This document shows, piece after piece, positions 45,012 to 54,998 of a stretch of 64,000 bases of DNA. The notes below the pieces were generated by a model, which was not told where the DNA came from, ran no database searches, and worked only from the letters and a program-made list of their open reading frames with translations. The position numbers and the translations under genes were made by a program. Origin of the DNA: Alteromonas sp. IB21 (GTDB lineage Bacteria > Pseudomonadota > Gammaproteobacteria > Enterobacterales > Alteromonadaceae); assembly GCF_016405965.1 (NCBI RefSeq), contig NZ_JAEFCD010000007.1:34624-98623 (forward strand), in the 5' to 3' direction. The first letter of the stretch is position 1; each line of letters begins with the position of its first letter.

Positions 45012-46361
45012 CTAAGTCATCGTAACAAACTCTTCACCACTGGTAGGGTGAATAGCCACACACGCATCAAAGTCAGCTTTAGTTGCCCCCATTTTTATGG
45101 CAACAGCAAAACCTTGCAGAATTTCATCCATGCCGTGACCAATTCCGTGTAGGCCCACTACTTTTTCATCTGTGCCTGCACACACCAGCTTCATCTTCGT
45201 CATCTGACGATGGCGGGTCACTGCGGTGTACATAGACGCAAAACTTGAGGTGTACACTTTGATGTTGTCCTCACCATACTGTTCAATGGCTTCAGGTTCT
45301 GTTAAACCAATCGTACCGATAGGCGGGTGGCTAAAGACAACCGTAGGGATGAGCGAGTAATCCATGTGTGCATCTTTTTGGCCGTTAAACAGGCGTTCAC
45401 TGAGCAGACGCCCTGCTTTAATTGCCACAGGTGTAAGCTCGGCTTCACCGGTAATATCACCTACAGCGTAAACGTTTTTCGCTGTGGTATTTTGATATTT
45501 GTCCACTTTTACTGTGCCGTCATCACTAAGCTCAACGTCAGTGTTTTCAATATCAATGTTGTCGGTAGATGGCTTGCGGCCAATGGCCCAGATGAGGCAA
45601 TCGGCTTTTATCACCTCGCCATTGGTCAAATGCACTGAAAGCTCACCGTCGTCAGCTTTTTCTACTTTTTCCACGCTGGCATGGTCGTGCAATTTACAGC
45701 CTTCAGCGTGGATCATATCTACCAAGGTTTCATGAATAATGGGGTCGAAATTTCTAAGCGGCGCATGTTTGCGAACGACCAAATGTGATTCAGTCCCTAG
45801 CGCGTGAAGTACGCCCGCTAATTCCACGCCTATGTAACCTGCACCAACAACGACGGCGCGCTTTGGCTGCTCTTTTAGAGCAAAGAAACCATCGGAATCA
45901 ATACCGTACTCTGCACCTTCGATATCCGGAATAATTGGACGTCCGCCCACCGCAATAGTGATATGGTCAGCGGTATACTTTTCCCCGTTTACTTCCACGG
46001 TATGGTTATCGATAAACTTGGCAAAACCGCGAATTAGCGTCACATCATTTGCAGTGAGCACACGGTCGTAAGAGGCATGGATACGCTCGATGTAGGCTTG
46101 GCGGCTAGCAATAAGACTGTCCCAACTAAAATGATTTACCGACAAGTCAAACCCGTATTCTGGCGCATACCGGTGAATGGCTTCAGCAATCTGAGCCCCA
46201 TACCACATGGCTTTTTTAGGTACGCAGCCGACGTTTACGCAGGTTCCGCCGATGTCCTTTGCTTCAATGATGGCGGCTTTTTTACCGTGTTTAGCCGCGC
46301 GATTGGCAGAGGCAATACCGCCACTACCACCACCAATGCAAATATAATCAAAATGTGTCAT
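45012..46361 (-). CDS. gor: Glutathione-disulfide reductase
   Basis: A class I pyridine nucleotide-disulfide oxidoreductase of 449 residues, the length of bacterial GorA (450). FAD motif GGGSGGIAS, redox-active [16 protein letters not shown](P) motif [11 protein letters not shown] and C-terminal catalytic His in AIHPTSGEE are all present. A characteristic GorA residue pattern [12 protein letters not shown] suits NADPH. It keeps glutathione reduced in the cytoplasm. Confidence 0.95.
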   Translation of the reverse strand: MTHFDYICIGGGSGGIASANRAAKHGKKAAIIEAKDIGGTCVNVGCVPKKAMWYGAQIAEAIHRYAPEYGFDLSVNHFSWDSLIASRQAYIERIHASYDRVLTANDVTLIRGFAKFIDNHTVEVNGEKYTADHITIAVGGRPIIPDIEGAEYGIDSDGFFALKEQPKRAVVVGAGYIGVELAGVLHALGTESHLVVRKHAPLRNFDPIIHETLVDMIHAEGCKLHDHASVEKVEKADDGELSVHLTNGEVIKADCLIWAIGRKPSTDNIDIENTDVELSDDGTVKVDKYQNTTAKNVYAVGDITGEAELTPVAIKAGRLLSERLFNGQKDAHMDYSLIPTVVFSHPPIGTIGLTEPEAIEQYGEDNIKVYTSSFASMYTAVTRHRQMTKMKLVCAGTDEKVVGLHGIGHGMDEILQGFAVAIKMGATKADFDACVAIHPTSGEEFVTMT

Positions 46362-46551
46362 ACAAAAAGCCTTTTTTGTGGGTTAGGCGAGCGCAAACCT
46401 CTATACATTTAATAGTTTTGATGAAGTTCGCCCGCGAAGCAACGTTAACGCCAATGCGTTTCATAGAGAATAGTATTCTAGAGACCGCAACTCGCTTCAA
46501 GGAATTTCAGCTAAATTATCAATGGGGATCTGTTTAGCGAATTAAAAGGCT

Positions 46552-46588
46552 GAGCGAGATAACCTTAAATTAGGTCAAAACCTCGCTC
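46552..46588 (-). terminator. Terminator-like hairpin after the response regulator gene
   Basis: GAGCGAG and CTCGCTC arms flank a 23-base loop; on the minus strand AGCCTTTTAATT follows. It lies 24 bases past the stop codon of the receiver/HD-GYP-like gene. Confidence 0.45.
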
Positions 46589-46611
46589 TACCTGGGCACC
46601 TGTTTTCTACT

Positions 46612-47916
46612 CTAGTCGTTTATAGGTGCAGAAAGAGGTTCTGGTTCTATTTGAATACTGAAAGCTTTACCACGCTCTTCTTCAAAGTGAATCAGTTTTT
46701 GTATCGTCGCGTCGCTCAGTACGTGACCTTCAGGAAGTATAAGAATATGGCTGTCGTTATAAAGATTTTGTGCCAATATCATTCCAGCTTTAAGCTGTGA
46801 CGCTTTTAATGCCGTAGACAGTAATTTGGACGTTGTCACGTCCTCGGCTTCTAGAAGAAGGTCAAGAAATTCACCATCGTAGCGGGTGTTTCTGTGTTTT
46901 TTCATTTCTAGCTTAGCGTCACGAGGGCTCATCTCAATACCGCTCATACGACCGGTTACAAGGCGCCAGTAGTCGCGCGCTATGGCAAGTATACGAGCCC
47001 CTGCGGGAATTTCTTTGGCGACTTTATGGTATAGCCCCGAACCATTGTAGTGTTCAAATTGAAACTCAATAATATCTGAAACTTGGTTAAGTTCGTGAGC
47101 TGGCGCCAAAATCAGTGCGGCTTGTTTGGTTTGCGACAAATAATTTTGTTGCTGCTGATATTTAAGTTTAGAAAATGGAGCCTTAAAGTCTTCGACTGCC
47201 AGCCCTAAAAGCCCTAATTCACATATTAAACCCGCATAGCGAACGTGCTTTATTTCATCTTTTTCAAAGCGAGCGATACGCGCAATTTTTGAAGCAAGTT
47301 CGCTTACTTCAATAGCAAATTTGCCATCAATATTTGGGTTAATACTAATCACGTTAAAAAGCACCTGCTCCATCGCAATGTTGTGCTTTTCAATTTTGTT
47401 AAGCGCGGCTTTTATTTGGCGAGTGCGCTTTTGAATAACTTGTTCTAAGGAGGCATTAACATCTCTTAGTTTCTTATTTTGTAGTCGAGTGAGTTTTTGC
47501 AGGCGTAAATTTTCCGTTTTTAATTTTATCCGCTCTAGCCCTTCTTCAACGACCGCAATTAGCTCTTGATTATCCCATGGCTTTTGCAAATAACGGTGAA
47601 TCTTGCCTTGGTTAACTGCTTTAATGGTCGACTCTATGTCCGCGTAGCCGGTGAGCACAACCCGAAACGTTTCGGGGTAATTAATTGCCACTTGCTCTAA
47701 AAGCTCTGCGCCAGACATCTGTGGCATTTTCATGTCAGAAATAACAACATGAACCTCGGTTTGACTCATTAGTTCCAAGGCTTTTGCACCGCTGTCAGCA
47801 AGAAGCAACGTAATATCCATAGTAAACAGCGCGCGTTTTATCGCACGGAGTATGTTGGGCTCGTCGTCGACAAATAGTACCGTGTAGGTTGTGGCTTTTG
47901 TGTTGGTCTCTGTCAT
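46612..47916 (-). CDS. Response regulator with degenerate HD-GYP output domain
   Basis: The 434-residue protein has a receiver domain (about 10-125, phosphoacceptor Asp61, conserved Lys in LQKPW), a coiled coil (125-190) and a C-terminal domain with HD-GYP character (about 195-380). In the latter, HYNGSGLYHKVAKEIPAGARILAIA aligns with the usual GYP block, but GYP reads GLY and the HD dyad is absent, so phosphodiesterase activity is unlikely. It is the last of four signalling genes; a gap of 73 bases separates it from the histidine kinase gene. Confidence 0.85.
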   Translation of the reverse strand: MTETNTKATTYTVLFVDDEPNILRAIKRALFTMDITLLLADSGAKALELMSQTEVHVVISDMKMPQMSGAELLEQVAINYPETFRVVLTGYADIESTIKAVNQGKIHRYLQKPWDNQELIAVVEEGLERIKLKTENLRLQKLTRLQNKKLRDVNASLEQVIQKRTRQIKAALNKIEKHNIAMEQVLFNVISINPNIDGKFAIEVSELASKIARIARFEKDEIKHVRYAGLICELGLLGLAVEDFKAPFSKLKYQQQQNYLSQTKQAALILAPAHELNQVSDIIEFQFEHYNGSGLYHKVAKEIPAGARILAIARDYWRLVTGRMSGIEMSPRDAKLEMKKHRNTRYDGEFLDLLLEAEDVTTSKLLSTALKASQLKAGMILAQNLYNDSHILILPEGHVLSDATIQKLIHFEEERGKAFSIQIEPEPLSAPIND

Positions 47917-47989
47917 AAATAATATTCCTTTTGCACGACACTATAACGCTTACTTGAAGTAAAGCGTGAAATCACTGATGACTTTCCCA

Positions 47990-49678
47990 TTATTCGTGTT
48001 CTCCCTCACCGGTGTTGTTTGACGCATCAGAGTCAATAGGAAGCATAAGAGTAAACGTACTGCTTTCACCTTCAACGCTGGTTGCGGAAAGACAGCCACC
48101 GTGCTCTTGTGCAATACCGAATGAAATTGAAAGACCTAGCCCCGTGCCCTGACCTTCAGGTTTCGTCGTAAAAAACGGGTTGAAAAGTTTATCTAGGTGG
48201 CTAGCAGGAATACCACATCCGGAGTCTTCTACGCGCAGTTCAACGAAGTTGTTCACCGTGCAAGTGGTAATGGTAATCCTTCCGTTCTTACCCGTTGCTT
48301 CGATAGCCTGGCCAGCATTAATTAATAAGTTCGTAATCACTTGTGATATTTTGCCCACATTCATCAACACATCAGGCACTCTGCCTAGATGGGTCTCCAC
48401 GGTACAAATATATTTCAATTGGTTATTAACCATGGCCAACGTGGTACGAACGCAGTCGTTAATGTTGTGCTTTTGCATTTTGTCGCTATCAACGCGCGAA
48501 AACAACTTAAGCCCTTTAACAATTTCAGCTACCCGATGAAGCCCCTCCTGCGAGTCAGCCAATAGTTCTGATATGTCTTCATTTATAAAAGCCATGTCTT
48601 GGTTGGCCAGCATTTTCTCAAGCTCGTTAAGCGCCGCGTTTTTCGCTTTATCGTCTTTCGCGTCAAGCGCTACATTTATTTGCGCAAAAATCATTTGATA
48701 GGTAGCAACATACTCACTTAACGTTGCTATATTGCTACCGACAAAGCCCACCGGATTGTTTATTTCGTGCGCTACTCCAGCTGCCAACTGACCCACTGAA
48801 GCCATTTTTTCCGCTTGTAGCAACTGAACTTGGGTCTCTTTTAAGTCTTTATTTGCTTCTTGTAATTGGAAGTTTTTCTGGTTTAGAAGGGAGGTTCTAT
48901 CTTGGACCTTCTCTTCAAGCAACGTGTTAAGTTCTTTCAACTCGTCTTGTGCGCGCTGTCTTTGCTCATTTTCTTCTTTTAAGCGCTCAACCAATTGGTT
49001 AAATGCCTCGGCCAATTCACTTAATTCGTCTTTACCACGAACAGGTACAAACACTTCTTTGTAGTCATTGCTTTTGACCGCATCGCCTAAGTGCCTGGCA
49101 CCCTCGTGTAGTTGACGGAGTTGAGACATGAGAAATGAACCAAGTAAGTATGAACAGAGCCCAACTAATATAAATTCGAGTAGCGCAAGGGTTATTGTCC
49201 AATTCTTAACCCGCGACACTGACTCTGTAACCGAGGCTATGTTCAACCCAATTTCTACATACCCGTAAAGCGTGTTGCCAACCATGATTGGAGCACTAGT
49301 ATCATAAATACCATCGTCAGCTTCTGACACTGAATTATCTGCAATAAAATCACGGATGAGTGCGTCTTCTTTGCCTTTTTCTACGAATACATTACCTTCT
49401 TTATCCTTTACTCTTACATAAGAAATATTTGGATTGGTGAGGATTTCAGAGACATCGGCATCAAGTGATGCTAAGTCATAACTTAAAAACGCATTTTTAG
49501 TTGTAGAAACAAACAGGGACACTGAGGTATCTGCAGATTTTTTTACATTGCTATCGACGAGGTCATTCAATAGTTGAAAAACAGTAACGAGCAGTACTAA
49601 CAGTAGTAAGGCTGTAATGGATGCTACCCCAGCTATTGTTTTTGTGCGTAATGAAAGCTTCATGCTCAGTCTACTCAT
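47990..49678 (-). CDS. Membrane sensor histidine kinase
   Basis: The 562-residue kinase has two membrane helices (about 14-36 and 160-185) around a periplasmic or extracytoplasmic sensor region, a HAMP domain (190-240), a coiled coil, a HisKA domain with the phosphoacceptor His in GVAHEINNP and an ATPase domain with N-box, GCGIP and GTGLGLS. It overlaps the PhnD-like gene by four bases, so the binding protein may be its sensory partner. It likely phosphorylates one or both receivers encoded beside it. Confidence 0.92.
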   Translation of the reverse strand: MSRLSMKLSLRTKTIAGVASITALLLLVLLVTVFQLLNDLVDSNVKKSADTSVSLFVSTTKNAFLSYDLASLDADVSEILTNPNISYVRVKDKEGNVFVEKGKEDALIRDFIADNSVSEADDGIYDTSAPIMVGNTLYGYVEIGLNIASVTESVSRVKNWTITLALLEFILVGLCSYLLGSFLMSQLRQLHEGARHLGDAVKSNDYKEVFVPVRGKDELSELAEAFNQLVERLKEENEQRQRAQDELKELNTLLEEKVQDRTSLLNQKNFQLQEANKDLKETQVQLLQAEKMASVGQLAAGVAHEINNPVGFVGSNIATLSEYVATYQMIFAQINVALDAKDDKAKNAALNELEKMLANQDMAFINEDISELLADSQEGLHRVAEIVKGLKLFSRVDSDKMQKHNINDCVRTTLAMVNNQLKYICTVETHLGRVPDVLMNVGKISQVITNLLINAGQAIEATGKNGRITITTCTVNNFVELRVEDSGCGIPASHLDKLFNPFFTTKPEGQGTGLGLSISFGIAQEHGGCLSATSVEGESSTFTLMLPIDSDASNNTGEGEHE

Positions 49679-50505
49679 AGGTGAGGTCTAGAAAGCGATG
49701 CAATTCCAAGGGTCCTTACATCGTCCCAATCCTTATCGTCTGACGCGGTAAAACCACTTAGCCCAATATTCTTCAAGAGCCATGATTTACTTGTGTCGTT
49801 AGATACTGCTATCAACGCATTAAGAATAGCTTGTCTATCGGCTTCTGCCATATTTGGATGGGTTGCGATAGGGTGAGGCGTGTAACCTTCGCTGGTCCAG
49901 AGGATACGTAAGTCCTTTCTTACATTCTCTGGCAATGTATCAAGAGTACGCAAGATTCCGCCACCTGCGTTGAAGAAGTCGCGTTGCACAGCCAGGTAAA
50001 CGGAGTCGTGTGAGTTCACGTAGCGGGGGATAAAAGGTATGTTGCTATTGCGAAGATGTGCGCTCGTAATAATGGAGGCAGCGAAGGCTGCGGGGGCCGG
50101 GAATGCAATTTCAGAACCAGCTAAATCATCGATTGTTTTAATTGAACTATCTTTGTGAACGACAATCAAGCCACGTATTTTTGTGTCTCGCTGATGCGCA
50201 AGCGAGCGGTAGCCCGCCGATTCGTTGAAAACCACAAAATGGTAGGGGTTCATGTAAGCCACATCATACTTTCCCAACGCTAAGTCAGACTCAAATGTGG
50301 GAATGTCTTTGGCTGTCTTAAATTGAATATCAAGCCCGGTAAAATCGCTGACGTAATCAATTAAGGGCTGCCACTTCTCAGCCATTTTTTTGGCTGATTG
50401 CTGAGGCACAACGCCAAAAGTGATAGGGTCTGCACCTAGACAGAAACCGCTAAAAATTAGGCAGACTTTTAAAATCGCGCATCGTAAAACCAAACCCATA
50501 CTCAT
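49675..50505 (-). CDS. PhnD-like periplasmic substrate-binding protein
   Basis: A 276-residue protein with a signal peptide (about 1-24) and the phosphate/phosphonate-type binding fold (FGVVPQQSAKKMAEKWQPLIDY; YDVAYMNPYHFVVF; GSEIAFPAPAAFAAS). No ABC transporter genes adjoin it; instead it overlaps a histidine kinase gene by four bases, which suggests ligand sensing rather than uptake. The ligand is unknown. Confidence 0.88.
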   Translation of the reverse strand: MSMGLVLRCAILKVCLIFSGFCLGADPITFGVVPQQSAKKMAEKWQPLIDYVSDFTGLDIQFKTAKDIPTFESDLALGKYDVAYMNPYHFVVFNESAGYRSLAHQRDTKIRGLIVVHKDSSIKTIDDLAGSEIAFPAPAAFAASIITSAHLRNSNIPFIPRYVNSHDSVYLAVQRDFFNAGGGILRTLDTLPENVRKDLRILWTSEGYTPHPIATHPNMAEADRQAILNALIAVSNDTSKSWLLKNIGLSGFTASDDKDWDDVRTLGIASLSRPHL

Positions 50506-50521
50506 TCCATGTAGGTAACAA

Positions 50522-51082
50522 TTAAATCGACATAAACTGTTCTAACACAACAGTTAAATCATGATTAGAAAACGGCTTTTGAAGCGTTGCATCTGCACCG
50601 ATATCTAGCGCACGCTCAAGACTGGAATCATCTAGAGCGGAGATAACAACTATTTTTAAATCCCTGAACTTACTCTGGTCTCGCGTAAATTCGATTACGC
50701 TGTAACCATCCATGCCGGGCATACTCAAATCAAGCGTCATAACTTTGGGTTCGTACTGACTTAGCATTATGCCCGCCTGGAAACCCCCTGTTGCAATATG
50801 GGAGTCAAAACCCGCACGTCTGGCGACACGCTGAATGGATTTAGCTACTGGCATTTCGTCGTCAACGATAAGAATTGACGACGACGCTATTCCTTTCAAG
50901 GCATCTGGAATAGGCATTTCATGACGCTCCAAAAACTCTACAAAGTCTTCAACTAGTACGCGATTATTACCGCGTCCAGGAAGCTTGAAACCTTTGAGCT
51001 TGCCGCTTTCTATCCACCGGATAACGGTACGGAGATTCACATCGCAGTAGGACGCTATCTCACCTGACGTCAACGTTTTCAT
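50522..51082 (-). CDS. HTH-receiver response regulator
   Basis: The 186-residue protein has an N-terminal excisionase/MerR-type helix-turn-helix (about 1-55, LTSGEIASYCDVNLRTVIRWIESGKL) and a C-terminal receiver (about 68-186) with Asp118 as phosphoacceptor. This order is the reverse of most response regulators. It is the first gene of the signalling cassette, 16 bases before the PhnD-like gene. The DNA-binding part may not bind DNA; in some relatives it serves as protein contact. Confidence 0.85.
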   Translation of the reverse strand: MKTLTSGEIASYCDVNLRTVIRWIESGKLKGFKLPGRGNNRVLVEDFVEFLERHEMPIPDALKGIASSSILIVDDEMPVAKSIQRVARRAGFDSHIATGGFQAGIMLSQYEPKVMTLDLSMPGMDGYSVIEFTRDQSKFRDLKIVVISALDDSSLERALDIGADATLQKPFSNHDLTVVLEQFMSI

Positions 51083-51283
51083 ATCTTTGCCTTGTTGTTT
51101 TATTAATCGAAATTATAGTATGAGAAGTAGGGTGAGACAAAGTAGACAAAAGGATGATATGTGACAATTGCGACAGAGGCCCTGTCTGCTAGCATACAAT
51201 CCTAATGTGAAAAGCAAAGGCCTGATCCTTACCTTAACAATAGAAGTAGAAGCAAAGTAGATCAACATCAGGCTAAACAATGG

Positions 51284-51309
51284 CTTGCTTTTACTCCATG
51301 AAGCCCCAT
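51284..51309 (+). promoter_or_regulatory. Candidate sigma-32 promoter of prlC
   Basis: CTTGCTT at 51284-51290, a 13-base spacer and CCCCAT at 51304-51309 closely resemble the RpoH consensus and the hslVU site. It lies 35 bases upstream of the prlC ATG. E. coli prlC is a heat-shock gene. Confidence 0.75.
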
Positions 51310-51344
51310 CATTATTTTATTAAAGTGTTAAGAGTGAAGAGATT

Positions 51345-53381
51345 ATGACAACCCCTGCAATTGAGATGGTCGACGGCCTACCTATTTTTTCTGCTATTGA
51401 ACCTGAATCAATCAAGCCTGCAATCGAAAAAGCAATCCAAGCATGTAAAAGTGAGATAGAAGAAGTTGTAGCATCGAAAGATTACTCTTATAAAAATCTC
51501 GTGTTGCGATTAGAGGAAGTAGACGACCGTTTAAGCAAAATGTTCTCACCCGTCTCGCATATGAATAGTGTGGTGAGTAGCGATGCACTTCGCGAAGCTC
51601 ACGATGCCTGTTTACCATTATTATCCGAATACGGCACGTGGGTTGGTCAGCATGAGGGATTGTACAATGCTTACTCTGAGCTCAAAGCATCGGAAGAATT
51701 TGACACGCTGACCGAAGAGCAGCAGAAAGTTATTGAAAATGCCGTTCGCGATTTCACGCTTTCTGGTGTCGCGCTTCCAGAAGATAAAAAGAAACGTTTT
51801 GCGGATATTCAGGCAAAGCTTAGTGAGCTATCGTCGACATTTTCGAATAACGTGATGGATGCCACTATGGGGTGGACTAAGCACGTAACCGATGAAGCCG
51901 AGCTTGCCGGTATGCCGGAATCAGCGCTAGAAGCCGCGGCTCAAGCCGCGCATCAGAAAGATCTTCAGGGTTGGCTATTTACCTTAGATATACCTTCTTA
52001 TCTTCCCGTTATGCTCTATGCAGACAATCGTGAACTGCGCGAAGAAATGTATCGCGCTTATTCTACTAAAGCGTCAGAGCAAGGCCCGAACGCAGGCAAA
52101 TGGGATAATACCGATATCATTAAAGAAACCCTGATGCTTCGCACCGAACTCGCTGAACTACTGGGTTTTAATAGCTACGCGGAACGCTCCCTTGCGACTA
52201 AAATGGCAGACTCGACCGATCAGGTTATTGGGTTCTTGCGCGATTTGGCCGCGAAGTCTAAACCTCAGGCCGAGCGCGAGCTAGAAGACGTAAAAACGTA
52301 CGCTAGTGAGAAACATGGAGTGACAGACTTAGCCGCGTGGGACTTACCTTATTACAGCGAAAAACTGAAGCAGGAAAAATACACTATTTCGGATGAAATG
52401 TTGCGCCCTTACTTTCCCGAAGACAAAGTCTTATCAGGTTTGTTTGAAGTAGTGCATCGTCTTTACGGCCTAAAAATCATAGAACAGCCTGGTATTGATA
52501 CTTGGCACAAAGACGTTCGCTACTTCACCATTACAGACGATGCGGACGTAATGCGCGGTAGTTTTTATTTAGACTTATATGCTCGAGCCAAAAAGCGCGG
52601 CGGTGCTTGGATGGACGAGTGTCGCGTACGCCGTGAGAAGGTAGATGGTGAACTACAGCTTCCTGTTGCTTATCTCACTTGTAACTTCAATGCACCAGTG
52701 GGAGATAAGCCGGCGCTTTTCACTCACGATGAAGTGGTGACCATGTTCCATGAATTTGGCCACGGTATCCATCACATGCTTACTAAAATGCGTGTTGCGG
52801 GGGTTTCTGGTATCAATGGTGTTCCATGGGATGCGGTAGAGTTACCTAGCCAGTTTTTGGAAAACTGGTGCTGGGAAGAGGATGCGCTCAACTTTATCTC
52901 AGGGCATTACGAAACCGGTGAGCCTTTACCCGCTGATTTGTTAGAGCGCATGCTGGCGGCAAGAGACTATCAATCTGCAATGCAGATGGTGCGACAGCTT
53001 GAATTTAGTTTATTCGACTTCCTATTACACAGCGAAAAAGGCAGTGAAGTAGACGTTCAAGCCACACTAGACAAAGTTCGTGAAGAAGTTGCTGTTGTTA
53101 TCCCACCTTCATTTAACCGCTTCCAGAATAGTTTTGGCCATATCTTCGCGGGTGGTTACGCTGCGGGTTACTACAGTTACAAATGGGCTGAGGTGCTCTC
53201 TGCAGACGCTTATAGCAAGTTTGAGGAAGACGGCATCTTTAACCGTGATACAGGCAAGGCGTTCTTAGAAAATATACTAGAAATGGGCGGCAGTAAGCCT
53301 CCGATGGACTTGTTTGTTGCTTTTAGAGGGCGTGAGCCTAAGGTCGATGCGCTGCTTCGCCATAGTGGTATCAAGGGCTAA
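51345..53381 (+). CDS. prlC: Oligopeptidase A
   Basis: A cytoplasmic M3-family zinc metallopeptidase that degrades short peptides and cleaved signal peptides. The 678 residues match the family (680 in E. coli). The zinc motif is FHEFGHGIHH, with a downstream Glu in the LPSQFLENW segment. The C-terminal GGYAAGYYSYKWAEVLSAD block is typical. The sigma-32 promoter upstream fits heat-shock induction. It is followed after six bases by a DNA glycosylase gene. Confidence 0.96.
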   Translation: MTTPAIEMVDGLPIFSAIEPESIKPAIEKAIQACKSEIEEVVASKDYSYKNLVLRLEEVDDRLSKMFSPVSHMNSVVSSDALREAHDACLPLLSEYGTWVGQHEGLYNAYSELKASEEFDTLTEEQQKVIENAVRDFTLSGVALPEDKKKRFADIQAKLSELSSTFSNNVMDATMGWTKHVTDEAELAGMPESALEAAAQAAHQKDLQGWLFTLDIPSYLPVMLYADNRELREEMYRAYSTKASEQGPNAGKWDNTDIIKETLMLRTELAELLGFNSYAERSLATKMADSTDQVIGFLRDLAAKSKPQAERELEDVKTYASEKHGVTDLAAWDLPYYSEKLKQEKYTISDEMLRPYFPEDKVLSGLFEVVHRLYGLKIIEQPGIDTWHKDVRYFTITDDADVMRGSFYLDLYARAKKRGGAWMDECRVRREKVDGELQLPVAYLTCNFNAPVGDKPALFTHDEVVTMFHEFGHGIHHMLTKMRVAGVSGINGVPWDAVELPSQFLENWCWEEDALNFISGHYETGEPLPADLLERMLAARDYQSAMQMVRQLEFSLFDFLLHSEKGSEVDVQATLDKVREEVAVVIPPSFNRFQNSFGHIFAGGYAAGYYSYKWAEVLSADAYSKFEEDGIFNRDTGKAFLENILEMGGSKPPMDLFVAFRGREPKVDALLRHSGIKG

Positions 53382-53387
53382 ACGGCT

Positions 53388-54089
53388 ATGGCAGAGTCTC
53401 AGGCAGAGTCTTTTCAAACTATCTACCGCCGTGCGTGCGAACGCAAAGGCGGTGAAAGGGTGCTTGAAGCGATGCTTCGAGCGCCTCTTCCTAAGGCCAA
53501 CGTTGAAAAAATACCAGATGACCGCTTTTTGGCAGCTATGACCAAGCAAGTTTTCAAGTCTGGCTTTGTTTGGCGTGTAATCGAGCAGAAGTGGCCCGAC
53601 TTTGAAACCGTATTTTTTGGTTTTGACGTGGATAAAGTGTTGTTGATGCCCGATGAAATGCTAGAGCAAAAAGCTGCTGACAAACGCATTGTGAGAAATT
53701 ACAAAAAGGTCACAACCGTTCGCGATAATGCCATGATGATTAAAGATGTCGCCCTCGAATACGGCAGCTTTGGTAAATTTGTGGCAAGCTTCGAGAAGGA
53801 ACGTATCACAGATTTGTGGGAGTTCTTGAAAAAACGCGGCGCGCGGCTAGGAGGAAATACAGGTCCCTACATGCTTCGGGCGTTAGGTGTTGATACTTTC
53901 TTGTTTTCTCGCGATGTCGAGGATTACTTGAGAAAACACGATATTATTGACGGCGGATTGACGTCGAAGAGGTCGTTATCTGCGGCGAACGCAGCCTTCG
54001 CACAGTGGCATCGAGAAAGCGGACGCTCCCTTCAAGAAATTAGCATTATTGTGGCGTTTAGTTGGGGTACCAACAACAGGCCAGTTTAG
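53388..54089 (+). CDS. DNA-3-methyladenine glycosylase I-family protein
   Basis: The 233-residue protein belongs to the Tag-like family that removes 3-methyladenine from DNA. Recognisable parts are MTKQVFKSGFVWRVIEQKWPDFETVFFGFD, KIVRNYKK-type loops and LGGNTGPYMLRALGVDTFLFSRDV, the latter the helix-hairpin and glycine-rich part. It diverges from E. coli Tag in the zinc-binding ends, so substrate range is unsure. It lies six bases after prlC and is likely co-transcribed. Confidence 0.8.
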   Translation: MAESQAESFQTIYRRACERKGGERVLEAMLRAPLPKANVEKIPDDRFLAAMTKQVFKSGFVWRVIEQKWPDFETVFFGFDVDKVLLMPDEMLEQKAADKRIVRNYKKVTTVRDNAMMIKDVALEYGSFGKFVASFEKERITDLWEFLKKRGARLGGNTGPYMLRALGVDTFLFSRDVEDYLRKHDIIDGGLTSKRSLSAANAAFAQWHRESGRSLQEISIIVAFSWGTNNRPV

Positions 54090-54200
54090 AGGAGAAGGGC
54101 GCATTCAGCTTAGCGCACAACTCGGGCATAAAGCTTTTGCTTAGCAACACAATCCTATACACTTCAGCATTAAGAAAAATATTTAAACAACAGGACTGTC

Positions 54201-54998
54201 ATGAGCGACAATCAGACTCCCGCCACGTACGTAGACTCAGCCAACGACAATGCAACCGAGCAAACAACACACTTCGGTTTTAAGCAGGTTGATAAAGGCC
54301 AAAAAGCATCATTGGTCGCTAATGTTTTTGACTCGGTAGCGGCGAAGTACGACGTCATGAACGACCTTATGTCGATGGGAGTTCACCGCTTGTGGAAACG
54401 CTTCACTATTGATTGTAGTGGTGTGCGTGCAGGCAACAAGGTATTAGACATTGCAGGCGGTACCGGCGACCTTACTGCAAAGTTCTCTCGCCTGGTAGGC
54501 CCGACGGGGCGTGTCACCCTTGCCGATATCAACCTGTCGATGCTGAAAGTAGGGCGCGACAAACTGCGCGACCGCGGCTTGGTTAGCAATATCGATTATG
54601 TTCAGGCAGATGCTGAAGCACTGCCGTTTCCCGACAATCACTTCGACGTGGTAACGATGGCATTTGGTTTGCGCAACGTAACAGAAAAGCAAAATGCGCT
54701 TAATTCAATCTATCGTGTACTTAAGCCGGGCGGTCGGTTATTAGTTCTTGAATTTTCAAAGCCAACTACCGAGCAGTTGAGCAAACTTTATGACATGTAC
54801 TCGTTCCATATTCTGCCTAAAATGGGGCAGCTAGTGGCAAACGATGCAGAAAGCTACCAATACTTAGCGGAAAGTATCCGTATGCACCCTGATCAAGAAA
54901 CGCTCAAAGGTATGTTCGAGCAAGCCGGTTTTGAGCAGTGCGATTATCAAAACCTCACCGGTGGGATTGTTGCGCTACATAGAGGGTATAAATTTTAA
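54201..54998 (+). CDS. ubiE: Ubiquinone/menaquinone methyltransferase UbiE
   Basis: UbiE performs the C-methylation step in ubiquinone and menaquinone synthesis. The 265 residues include the N-terminal [33 protein letters not shown], the SAM motif [11 protein letters not shown] and [13 protein letters not shown]. It is first in a ubiE-ubiJ-ubiB cluster; its stop overlaps the ubiJ start by one base. Confidence 0.97.
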   Translation: MSDNQTPATYVDSANDNATEQTTHFGFKQVDKGQKASLVANVFDSVAAKYDVMNDLMSMGVHRLWKRFTIDCSGVRAGNKVLDIAGGTGDLTAKFSRLVGPTGRVTLADINLSMLKVGRDKLRDRGLVSNIDYVQADAEALPFPDNHFDVVTMAFGLRNVTEKQNALNSIYRVLKPGGRLLVLEFSKPTTEQLSKLYDMYSFHILPKMGQLVANDAESYQYLAESIRMHPDQETLKGMFEQAGFEQCDYQNLTGGIVALHRGYKF

